Source: Corynebacterium diphtheriae (GTDB lineage: Bacteria > Actinomycetota > Actinomycetes > Mycobacteriales > Mycobacteriaceae). From it: a stretch of 64,000 bases of DNA. A program made the translations under genes and the position numbers. Positions 18,482 to 26,564 of the stretch are shown piece after piece (position 1 is the stretch's first letter; each line of letters starts with the position of its first letter). The stretch spans positions 1,426,001 to 1,490,000 of the forward strand of contig NZ_LN831026.1 of NCBI RefSeq assembly GCF_001457455.1, read 5' to 3'. A model generated the notes under the pieces. The model was not told the origin of the DNA. It saw nothing but the letters and a program-made list of their open reading frames with translations, and made no database searches.

Positions 18482-18748
18482 CGTTCGCCACCTATCCTCA
18501 CGGGAGTAGTCAATACCACTTCTACATCACCACAAAATCAACATTTCCGCAACCAATCCAACAAGCAAATGTTGACATGCAGAAAGAAGTGGGCATAAAT
18601 TTGGTGTAAGTTCAAATATTTTGTTTACATGGCGCATTCAAGGCGCTACATCATAAAACGAAGGATTTTTTGCCGTTACATAACTGCAATATGCCCTCAA
18701 AATTCTATTGGGGGTAAAAAGAATTCTTGGTTCAATGAAGGAGTGAAG
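18482..18748. promoter_or_regulatory. ptsI-fruR divergent control region
   Basis: A fruR promoter is visible: TTGACA at 18572-18577 and ATAAAT at 18595-18600 with a 17-bp spacer. A 9-bp inverted repeat, TCAACATTT at 18538-18546 and AAATGTTGA at 18567-18575, overlaps the -35 box and is a good candidate operator for FruR or SugR. Confidence 0.6.
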
Positions 18749-19552
18749 GTGGCTACCGTAGAAGAAGTAAATCTGCGCCAAGCAACCATCGTTTCGCTCA
18801 CCAATGAAACCGGAAGATCAAGTGTAACGCAGCTAGCTCAGCAATTCGATGTTACACCTGAAACCATCAGACGCGACCTGAAAAGTCTCGAGCAACAGGG
18901 GCTCCTTCGACGCGTTCATGGAGGAGCTGTTTCCGGTAGCCCCAAACTTAACGTCGATGTGCTCGCTGTAGACGATGACGATGATCTGCCAATTCATCAA
19001 TCACAGCGACGCAAGCAAAGCATCGCGTTAACTGCTCTATCACTTATTCCTAGCCCTGAAGCATCAATCTTTATAGATGCCGGTTCAACTACCGAAACTT
19101 TTGCCAACGTTTTAGCCCGTACATACTTAGGACAAAATTGGCTCGTCGTTACTACTTCGCCGAACGTCGCAAGAACGTTGAGTAGTGCCGGCGTCCCTGA
19201 TGTCATCATGGTCGGCGGTTTTGTAAAGGCACGCACCCAGGCAATTGTTGGCCCCCACGCCATAGAAACGTTGCACTCTATGAGGGCAGATATCGCCTTT
19301 TTAGGAACTAACGGGATTGACCCACACAAAGGTTTTACAACTTCAGATGAGCGTGAAGCCAAGGTGAAGCACGAGATGATCGCCCACGCACAAACATCTG
19401 TCATTCTCTGTGATTCCGGAAAAATCGGACACAGTTCTGAGGTCAGTTTTGCGCAGCTTGCCGATGTTGACTTTGTTGTTACTGATCGCAACTCTCCTCC
19501 TCAGCTTTCCCGCCAGCTCGGCGAACCCAATTTACAAGTGGTGATCCCGTGA
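18749..19552 (+). CDS. fruR: DeoR-type regulator FruR
   Basis: A 267-residue DeoR-family repressor with the winged helix at about residues 5-60 (SVTQLAQQFDVTPETIRRDL) and a DeoRC effector domain (FIDAGSTTETFA, FLGTNGIDPHKGFTT, CDSGKIG). The position upstream of fruK-ptsF identifies it as FruR, which in C. glutamicum attenuates the fruR-fruK-ptsF operon and ptsI/ptsH. I chose GTG 18749 because GGAG lies 5 nt upstream and the translation then begins with the DeoR domain; the longer frame to 18629 has no homology. It overlaps fruK by 4 nt (GTGA), implying coupling. Confidence 0.9.
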   Translation: MATVEEVNLRQATIVSLTNETGRSSVTQLAQQFDVTPETIRRDLKSLEQQGLLRRVHGGAVSGSPKLNVDVLAVDDDDDLPIHQSQRRKQSIALTALSLIPSPEASIFIDAGSTTETFANVLARTYLGQNWLVVTTSPNVARTLSSAGVPDVIMVGGFVKARTQAIVGPHAIETLHSMRADIAFLGTNGIDPHKGFTTSDEREAKVKHEMIAHAQTSVILCDSGKIGHSSEVSFAQLADVDFVVTDRNSPPQLSRQLGEPNLQVVIP

Positions 19553-20514
19553 TTCTGACGTTTACCCCAAATCCCAGCATCGATAAGACCCTCCAGTTGG
19601 ATTCCGTACTTACTCGAGGCGCAGTACAACGCTTGTCAGGCGTACAAACAGTTGCAGGAGGAAAGGGGATAAATGTTGCCGTTGCTTTAGCAAAGGCACA
19701 GGCCGACACCGTAGCGCTTTACCCCGCCCACCCAGAAGATCTATTTAATAAGCTGATCCGTAAGTCCCAAATTCCAGCGCAAAGAGTGACAATCCGCGGT
19801 GAAGTGCGAATAAACACGACAGTGACTGAGCCTGACGGCACAACCACAAAGCTCAATATTCAAGGCCCGCAAATTCACGAGGACGAATTGCAAGCCTTGG
19901 AGAAAAACCTCCTAGAACGCACGGCACGTTGTTCTTGGGCAGTTCTCGCAGGTTCCTTGCCTCCAGGAGTTCCTACTGACTGGTATGTACATCTGACAAA
20001 ATTACTCAACGCTCGCCATCCCTCGCTGCGAATTGCTATTGACACTTCCGACGTACCACTGCAAAAAGTTGGGGAATCATTCGGCAACTGTGCACTGTCG
20101 CTAATAAAACCCAATGGTATGGAACTTGGTCAACTTGTTGGGCTTGATGGCTACGTTTTGGAAAAAGAAGCAGCGCAAGGAAACTTCGACCCCGTTGTCA
20201 GCGCAGCCCGTAAAGCAATCCTCCAAGGTGTTGAAAATTTGCTCGTAACTCTAGGCGCTGCTGGCGCCGTATTAGTTACTAAAGATCATGCGTGGAAAGC
20301 TACGCCCCCACCCATTACTGTTCTTTCTACAGTGGGAGCTGGGGACGCCTCCTTAGCCGGTTTTATTCTTGCGTCGGAAGATGGGCTACCGCCGGAAAAA
20401 TGCCTAGCTCAGGCTGTCGCTTACGGGGCAGCCGCTGCTAGTTTTGCAGGCACTCACATGCCATACCCTCATCAAATCGACGTCAATCACACACCTGTCA
20501 CTCTCCTTTCCTAG
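19549..20514 (+). CDS. fruK: 1-phosphofructokinase FruK
   Basis: A 321-residue PfkB-family kinase that phosphorylates fructose 1-phosphate to fructose 1,6-bisphosphate. Visible features are the N-terminal ILTFTPNPSIDKT typical of FruK, the GGKGINVA motif near residue 39, and the ATP/catalytic motif TVGAGDASLAGF near residue 262. The GTG start overlaps the fruR stop as GTGA. The reading frame is intact, yet the permease that makes its substrate, encoded by the next gene, is broken. Confidence 0.93.
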   Translation: MILTFTPNPSIDKTLQLDSVLTRGAVQRLSGVQTVAGGKGINVAVALAKAQADTVALYPAHPEDLFNKLIRKSQIPAQRVTIRGEVRINTTVTEPDGTTTKLNIQGPQIHEDELQALEKNLLERTARCSWAVLAGSLPPGVPTDWYVHLTKLLNARHPSLRIAIDTSDVPLQKVGESFGNCALSLIKPNGMELGQLVGLDGYVLEKEAAQGNFDPVVSAARKAILQGVENLLVTLGAAGAVLVTKDHAWKATPPPITVLSTVGAGDASLAGFILASEDGLPPEKCLAQAVAYGAAAASFAGTHMPYPHQIDVNHTPVTLLS

Positions 20515-20624
20515 CCCACTCCGCTTTCCACCCAGAGTCAACTTTTATTGCTACACTCATGTGTCTTTATATTTCATATTGGTAACTAACTAAACCTACG
20601 CGTTCAAGGGCACATACAAAACCC

Positions 20625-22612
20625 ATGCCTTCTAGGCTCATCGACAGTTCACTCATCGCTCTCGTCCCTGCTTGGGATAGCGATAAAACATCAATCATCA
20701 AGGAGCTTTGTCATGTAATGAAAACAGCTTGAGTTACGGATGCCGTCGACACGCTGATTGCCGATACCCTCACTCGCGAAGAATCTGGCAGCACCGCACT
20801 CCCCCAAGGCGTTGCGATTCCGCACTGCAGAACGTCAGCCGTAGCACATCCTGTGATCGCTTTTGCATCACTAAGCAAACAAGTGCTTTTCGACGGTTCC
20901 CAAAATCCTGTGGATTTAGTCTTTCTCATTGTAGTTCCACTCGATGCGAAAAGAGCTCACCTCAAAATTCTTTCAACCTTGGCGCGAGCACTGATCAATC
21001 AATCAGCCGCAGCATCCTTGCGTGCTGCGACTACTCCAACACAGGTAGAAGCAATTATTTCTGCATCGCTAAATTCACAAACGGCAATGCGGAAAATAAT
21101 GCACCGAGTTCTCCTATAAGGATTGCGGCAATATCCGCATGTCTTACTGGGATCGCCCATACCTATATGACTGCGGATGCACTTACTTCGGCCGCGAAAG
21201 CACGTGGCGACGCCTCATTGTTAGTAGAAACTCAAGGCACTTCTGACAACTCAGTATTAAGTGAAAAAGAGATCGCTTCAGCTGATGTTGTTATCTTTGC
21301 AGCCGATGTGGGAGTGCGTGACCGTGAGCGATTCAAAGGAAAACGAATCCTTGAATGCAGCCCACGACCCCCTTAGCGCCGCAATCGCACTCAAGAATTC
21401 TTCAACAAATACGACAGTTCGACAACATGCAACTCATCGTGTAGCAGCAACAGCCTACGATTTAGAACGAAAAATGCGCCACGCTGCGATGACTGGTGTT
21501 TCTACATGGTTCCGTTCGTAGCAGCCGGCGGATTAATGTGAGCCCTCGGATTTCTTTTGAGAGGCTACGACATAGCTGCTGGATGGCAGGCAATTGCCAT
21601 TCAGCATTCGTTCACTGATCTGCCCAGCCACGATGTGTTCATCGATATAGCAACAGGACAGTCGTATCATTTCAGCGCTCTGGCCTTTTGCTTTATCTTG
21701 GCGCTGTGGCCTTTGCTATCGACTCAATGTCAATGCAATTTATTGTAGCTGCACTTTCGGGATACATTGCGTTTGCTATCGCTGGACGCTCAGGAATAGC
21801 TCCAGGTTATATCGGCGGTGCGGTATCAGTCTTCGTTGGCGCAGGATTTTGGGCGGATTAGTCACCGGGCTACTGTCTGGAACGCTTGCATGGTGGCTTT
21901 CTACGAGGCGGGTTCCCGCACTTATCTCGTCGCTTATGCCCGTAGTAATTGTTCCGCTCATTTCCAGTCTTTTGTGGGTTTGATCATGTTCTTAGTTTTA
22001 GGCAAACCCCTTTCATTGTTGCTGTTATCCCTCCAAAACTGGCTGGCAGGACTATCGGGTTCTTCAGCCATCATTCTTGGGGCAGTGCTGGGACTTATGA
22101 TGTGTTTCGACCTCGGTGGCCCTGTAAATAAAGCAGTATATTTATTTGCTACCGCAGGCCTGTCCACCAATGAACCTGCTGCGCTTCATATTATGGCGGC
22201 AGTCATGGTCGCAGGTATGCTCCCCCCGATTGCACTTTCTTTAGCCACCATTATGGATAAAAAAGTGTTTACAGATACCGAACGAGAAAACGGAAAATCA
22301 GCGTGGCTTTTAGGACTTTCCTTCATTTCTGAAGGAGCGATCCCTTCTTACCGCAGGTGATCGATTAGGGTGATACCATCATTGATGATTGGAGGCGCAT
22401 CAGCTGGCGCAATTTCCATGGGGACCACGACTGGCTCGCATGCTCCGCATGGCGGAATTTTTGTACTCTTTGCGATTTCTCCAGCGTGGACATTCCTCTT
22501 AGCTTTACTCATTGGCGTGAAGGTTTCCGCTCTCATTGTCATTCTCTTAAAGAGTATGTGGCCCGTTCCAATCTCCACGACTTCGTACAGTAAAGACAGT
22601 ACGGCAGCTTAA
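20625..22612 (+). pseudogene. ptsF: Decayed fructose PTS permease EIIABC (ptsF)
   Basis: Fragments in changing frames match fructose enzyme II in order. EIIA runs from ATG 20625 (active-site AIPHCR near 20814-20831). EIIB (ITACPTGIAHTYM-like, here ISACLTGIAHTYM) covers about 21120-21355. EIIC follows from about 21490 to 22612 (MVPFVAAGG, LMMCFDLGGPVNKA, SEGAIP, HAPHGGIFV). I see frame changes near 21085-21119, 21355, 21503, 21680, 21850 and 21972, and in-frame stops at 20730 (TGA), 21539 (TGA) and 22358 (TGA). EIIB also has Leu after its Cys where Pro is usual. No frame can give a working permease. The original would have been about 660-690 residues. Membrane-protein-like open frames within (for example 21818-22360) are remnants, not genes. 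Confidence 0.93.
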
Positions 22613-22735
22613 ACGACGTGTTCTAAAAGACATCAATCGTTATTGCTTTTATGCCCGATTGATGGCGAAAAATAAACATTCAGAATAGAATCGGACACAG
22701 GTGCTCTCAAACTGGCACGGGGTGTCAGAGGTAAC

Positions 22736-22857
22736 CGATGCCACTGCTATGATGCAGTGCAGCATCGTTGCTCGAGGTACGTAATAAAATCGCACTGTTC
22801 GCGTAACGTAAGCTTCGATATGATGCTGCGAACAGCTAAATGAAAGGACACCAGTTC
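22736..22857 (+). promoter_or_regulatory. ptsH promoter region with inverted repeats
   Basis: TATGAT at 22819-22824 is a plausible -10 element. It is flanked by an 8-bp inverted repeat, CTGTTCGC (22795-22802) and GCGAACAG (22828-22835). A second imperfect repeat, with ACTGC and GCAGT arms around a TATGAT, lies at about 22736-22766. SugR or FruR operators are expected here from C. glutamicum; the assignment is inferred. Confidence 0.5.
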
Positions 22858-23124
22858 ATGGCTTCCAAGACCGTTTCTGTCGGATCCTCCGTCGGCCTGC
22901 ATGCACGCCCAGCGTCGATTATTGCAGAGGCAGCCGGTGAATTTGATGAGGATATCTTCCTCACCATCGAAGGCGAAGACGATGATGAGACTGATGCAGC
23001 TTCGTCTCTTATGATCATGGCTTTGGGTGCAGAGAAGGGCGATAAGGTTACCGTCACCTCCGAAAACCCTGAGGCTGTTGAGAAGATCGCAGCTTTGATC
23101 GAAAAGGATCTCGACGCCGTTTAA
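22858..23124 (+). CDS. ptsH: PTS phosphocarrier protein HPr
   Basis: An 88-residue HPr, normal length. The phospho-accepting His15 lies in VGLHARPAS. It relays phosphate from enzyme I to sugar-specific EIIA domains. ATG 22858 is preceded by AAAGGA; the open frame from 22840 adds six residues and is less likely. It has its own promoter and terminator, so it stays expressed although the adjacent ptsF is decayed. Confidence 0.96.
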   Translation: MASKTVSVGSSVGLHARPASIIAEAAGEFDEDIFLTIEGEDDDETDAASSLMIMALGAEKGDKVTVTSENPEAVEKIAALIEKDLDAV

Positions 23125-23143
23125 GCAACGCCGTGACCACTTT

Positions 23144-23171
23144 AAAGAGGAGAACTTTTGTTCTCCTCTTT
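23144..23171 (+). terminator. ptsH terminator
   Basis: AAAGAGGAGAAC (23144-23155) and GTTCTCCTCTTT (23160-23171) form a perfect 12-bp stem with a TTTT loop, followed by T-rich sequence. Confidence 0.9.
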
Positions 23172-23226
23172 TTATTCACTCTCCCACTGTGCCACCTCTG
23201 AGAAGAGGGAAACTCCTGAACATTGT

Positions 23227-23244
23227 TGACATGTCATATATAAT
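23227..23244 (+). promoter_or_regulatory. LLM operon -10 element with adjacent palindrome
   Basis: TATAAT at 23239-23244 is a consensus -10 element. TGACATGTCA at 23227-23236 is a perfect 10-bp palindrome within the spacer and could be a repressor site. Inferred from position only. Confidence 0.45.
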
Positions 23245-23288
23245 TGCCGGTGTTAGATCACGAATACCCAATTAAAAGGACCAACATC

Positions 23289-24410
23289 ATGCAATTCGGC
23301 ATTTTCACCATTGGTGACGTTACGACAGACCCCACTACCGGAGTTACTCCCAGCGAACACGATCGCATTAACGCAATGACACAGATTGCATTAAAGGCTG
23401 AAGAAGTAGGTCTTGATGTATTTGCAACCGGTGAGCATCATAATCCACCATTCGTACCATCCTCCCCTACGACACATTTGGCTTATATTGCAGCGCAGAC
23501 TAAAAATATTCAGCTATCGACGTCCACCACCCTGATCACCACTAACGATCCTGTAAAAATCGCCGAAGACTATGCTTTTCTACAGCACCTTTCCGGTGGA
23601 CGTGTAGACCTAATGATGGGGCGCGGAAACACCGGCCCCGTTTACCCATGGTTTGGCAAAGATATCCGAAAAGGTATCCCACTCGCTGTCGAGAACTACC
23701 ATCTTCTTCGTAAGCTATGGCGTGAACCCGTGGTGAATTGGAAAGGTGAATTCCGCACTCCGCTACAGAACTACACCTCTACTCCAGCACCGCTAGGCGA
23801 CGTTCCCCCATTCGTATGGCATGGATCAATTCGGTCTGTACAGATCGCCGCCGAACAAGCAGCATTTTATGGCGATGGATTCTTCCATAACAATATTTTC
23901 TGGAATAAAGAGCACACTGCCCAAATGGTCAATATTTACCGCCAGCGATTTGAAAAGTACGGACACGGTCGCGCAGATCAGGCCATCGTCGGACTCGGTG
24001 GGCAAGTATTCATCGGTGAGACTGAGGCAGAGGCAAAGAAATTCTTCCGTCCTTACTTTGACAACGCACCGGTTTATGGGCACGGACCAAGCCTCGAAGA
24101 GTTCACCGAACTTACACCGTTGACCGTTGGCACTGTTGAACAAGTCATCGAACGTACTATGCAGTTCGCTGATTGGGTTGGTGACTACCAGCGTCAGCTC
24201 TTCCTTATCGACCACGCTGGGCTACCTCTTGAAGTTGTTCTTAACCAAATCGAAATCTTAGGCACTCAAGTTGTTCCCGAGCTTCGTCGCCGCATGGAAA
24301 AACGTCGGCCTGATCATGTCCCATCTGATCCCCCAAGCCACTCGTTCCTCAAAGCTCACCCAGAGCACCCGCACTTTTTAGTTGAACCAGGTAAAACATC
24401 CGCACAATAG
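23289..24410 (+). CDS. Luciferase-like flavin-dependent monooxygenase (CE1758 type)
   Basis: A 373-residue TIM-barrel LLM-class monooxygenase. N-terminal MQFGIFTIGDVTTDP, the ATGEHHN region near residue 52 and SGGRVDLMMGRGN near residue 108 are family features. These enzymes use FMNH2 and O2 to oxidise organic substrates; the substrate here is unknown. It pairs with an FMN reductase 58 nt downstream, the 'LLM duo' named from Corynebacterium efficiens CE1758/CE1759. ATG 23289 follows AAAGGA at about 23275-23280. Confidence 0.87.
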   Translation: MQFGIFTIGDVTTDPTTGVTPSEHDRINAMTQIALKAEEVGLDVFATGEHHNPPFVPSSPTTHLAYIAAQTKNIQLSTSTTLITTNDPVKIAEDYAFLQHLSGGRVDLMMGRGNTGPVYPWFGKDIRKGIPLAVENYHLLRKLWREPVVNWKGEFRTPLQNYTSTPAPLGDVPPFVWHGSIRSVQIAAEQAAFYGDGFFHNNIFWNKEHTAQMVNIYRQRFEKYGHGRADQAIVGLGGQVFIGETEAEAKKFFRPYFDNAPVYGHGPSLEEFTELTPLTVGTVEQVIERTMQFADWVGDYQRQLFLIDHAGLPLEVVLNQIEILGTQVVPELRRRMEKRRPDHVPSDPPSHSFLKAHPEHPHFLVEPGKTSAQ

Positions 24411-24468
24411 GTGTACGAACTACCAGGCTTCCTTGGATAAACGTGAAAGGAGAAGGTAAAAATATATT

Positions 24469-25134
24469 ATGCGTACACTGGCAGTCATTTCCGCAGGTCT
24501 TAGCACCCCATCATCAACCCGCCAGATTGCAGACTCAATATCTGAAGCTGTAACCGCAGCAGTTTCTGCCCGCGGCGAAGCCCTCAGTGTTTCTACAATT
24601 GAGCTAAGTGAACTTATCCCAGATCTCATGACAGCTATGATTACTGGGGTACACACGACTAAATTAGAAGAAATTACGTCAGTTCTATCCGCTGCAGATG
24701 GACTCGTTGTAGCGACGCCTGTCTTTAAAGCTAGCTACACCGGTTTATTCAAGATGTTCTTCGACGTACTTGATACGGATGCACTGACCGGTATGCCCAC
24801 GATTATCGCTGCTACGGCTGGTAGCGCGCGACATTCTTTGGTTCTCGATTATGCGCTACGTCCATTGTTGTCATATATGCGGGCGGTAGTAGTCCCCACT
24901 GGAGTTTTTGCAGCTACCGAAGATTTCGGTGGACCAGAAGGAGCGGAATTCAATAAACGAATCGCTCGTGCCGCAGGAGAACTTGCAAGCCTCATTGTCG
25001 AGGAATCTGGCAACGTTGGTGGACTAGGTGGCGTCACCGCTGAAGGACAAAACGTTCGTAACCGTCATTCCGGTTCCGATCCTTTGAACGAATTGACTAA
25101 TTTTGAAGATATGCTTAAGGGCCACAGCGGTTAA
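24469..25134 (+). CDS. NAD(P)H-dependent FMN reductase (CE1759 type)
   Basis: A 221-residue flavodoxin-like reductase. The N-terminal TLAVISAGLSTPSSTRQIADSI is the phosphate-binding loop region, and VVATPVFKASYTGLFKMFFDVL is the conserved P-x-Y-x-(A/G)-S-like flavin site. It should supply reduced FMN to the LLM monooxygenase encoded just upstream. The start has a strong AAAGGAGAAGG ribosome-binding site. The C-terminal tail of about 40 residues is an extension beyond the core fold. A strong terminator follows. Confidence 0.87.
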   Translation: MRTLAVISAGLSTPSSTRQIADSISEAVTAAVSARGEALSVSTIELSELIPDLMTAMITGVHTTKLEEITSVLSAADGLVVATPVFKASYTGLFKMFFDVLDTDALTGMPTIIAATAGSARHSLVLDYALRPLLSYMRAVVVPTGVFAATEDFGGPEGAEFNKRIARAAGELASLIVEESGNVGGLGGVTAEGQNVRNRHSGSDPLNELTNFEDMLKGHSG

Positions 25135-25149
25135 ATACACGTAAATAGC

Positions 25150-25194
25150 AAAATTGTGCCCGAAAAACCTCTCAGGTTTTCGGGCACAATTTTT
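25150..25194. terminator. Bidirectional terminator after the FMN reductase gene
   Basis: Arms 25150-25170 and 25174-25194 pair over 21 positions with only one mismatch near the loop, and T- and A-runs flank the stem on both strands. It also serves convergent uraA. Confidence 0.9.
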
Positions 25195-25195
25195 A

Positions 25196-26482
25196 TTAGA
25201 AACGTGCGTTGTTTCCTTCGCCCACACGAAGATACAACCACTTGAGTACAGGATAGAAAACGATAATACCCATTGAACCCCACGCGATTCCTTGAAGCTC
25301 AATCCCACCGATCACTAAGGTGAGGTTACCGATACCGGCGATAAGCGCCACGGCTGCTGCTGTGAGGTTAACTGGGTTATTGAAGTTAACCTTATTGTCT
25401 TGCCAGATACGAACACCGAGCATGCCGATCAATCCGTAAAGAACTAATGCAGCGCCACCAAGAACTCCAGTTGGAATAGTAAAAATTAGGGCTCCAAATT
25501 TTGGAATGAACGCAAGCACCACAGCTGTAAGCGCTGCTACCCAGTAGGCCGCTGTGGAATAGACTTTCGTAGCCGCCATGACACCGATATTTTCGGCATA
25601 TGTCGTAGTTCCTGAGCCACCGAATGCACCGGCAAAGGTTGTTCCGATACCGTCTGCAATCAAAGCATCACCAGCTAAATCATCGAGGTTACGCCCTGTC
25701 ATTTCGCTCACAGCTTTAACATGTCCAACGTTTTCAGCAATCAAAACAATAACAACTGGCAGCGTTACTAAAATAGCGTGTGTTGTGAATTCTGGCGTAT
25801 GAAATTGTGGGAAACCAATCCAAGCCGCCTCCCGAACACTATCACTCGCGCCTTCAGCAAGGTTGCCGGTTATAGCGGCAAAAACCCAACCAATAATTAC
25901 ACCAATAAGAATGCCTAGGCGAGCAACCATCCCACGTCCGGCAACCGTAAAAAGCAAAATGCTCGCTAGTGTTACAACTGCCACTAAGGGCTGCGATTGA
26001 AAGTTTCCAGCTGCGCTTGGAGCTAAGATGAGGCCGATCAGGGCAACAATGGCGCCAGTTACTGCAGGTGGCATAACCAAATCAATTACTCTCCGGCCTG
26101 CGGATTTAACAATAAAGCCCACTAGAATTAAGGCAAGGCCAGTCGCAACAACGCCACCGAGTTGTACGCCAATCCCTTCTCCTTGAGAAGCCATCAAAGG
26201 TGCGATGAATCCAAAGGAACTTCCCAGATACGAAGGAAGACGATTTCTCGTAATAAGAAGAAACACCATCGTGCTAATTCCGGAGAATAGCAAGGTGGTG
26301 TTGACAGGAAATCCAGTGAGAGTTGGAACCAACAATGTAGCGCCAAACATAGCGATCACATGTTGCATTCCAATGCCGATGGTTCGGCTCCAACTGAGCC
26401 GTTCTTCAGGTGCAACAACTGCGCCTGGTGCGATGGTCTTGCCATCTCCGTGTAGGGTCCAACCCCAAGATGCTGTACTCAC
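25196..26482 (-). CDS. uraA: Uracil/xanthine permease family transporter
   Basis: A 428-residue nucleobase:cation symporter-2 family protein with about 12-14 hydrophobic spans. Family motifs include the early GMQHVIAMFGATLLVPTLTG (about residues 37-56), VIVLIAENVGHVKAVSEMTG and FAGAFGGSGTTTYAENIGVM (about residue 283), typical of the uracil branch. It imports uracil by proton symport for salvage. It lies downstream of hflX on the same strand with an 82-nt gap. Confidence 0.88.
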   Translation of the reverse strand: MSTASWGWTLHGDGKTIAPGAVVAPEERLSWSRTIGIGMQHVIAMFGATLLVPTLTGFPVNTTLLFSGISTMVFLLITRNRLPSYLGSSFGFIAPLMASQGEGIGVQLGGVVATGLALILVGFIVKSAGRRVIDLVMPPAVTGAIVALIGLILAPSAAGNFQSQPLVAVVTLASILLFTVAGRGMVARLGILIGVIIGWVFAAITGNLAEGASDSVREAAWIGFPQFHTPEFTTHAILVTLPVVIVLIAENVGHVKAVSEMTGRNLDDLAGDALIADGIGTTFAGAFGGSGTTTYAENIGVMAATKVYSTAAYWVAALTAVVLAFIPKFGALIFTIPTGVLGGAALVLYGLIGMLGVRIWQDNKVNFNNPVNLTAAAVALIAGIGNLTLVIGGIELQGIAWGSMGIIVFYPVLKWLYLRVGEGNNARF

Positions 26483-26564
26483 GAAACCTCATTATGGCTC
26501 CCACACAAGGAATAAAACAAATACAACATCATGGGTCTACCCCATTGCAGATGAAGTCAGGTGC

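Noticed and set aside
20708-21376. 222-residue open frame on the plus strand
   Set aside because: Only its last third resembles EIIB; the rest is an out-of-frame reading of EIIA. It is part of the ptsF pseudogene.
21818-22360. 180-residue membrane-protein open frame
   Set aside because: It is the middle of the EIIC domain of decayed ptsF; its first part is out of frame and it ends at a premature stop.
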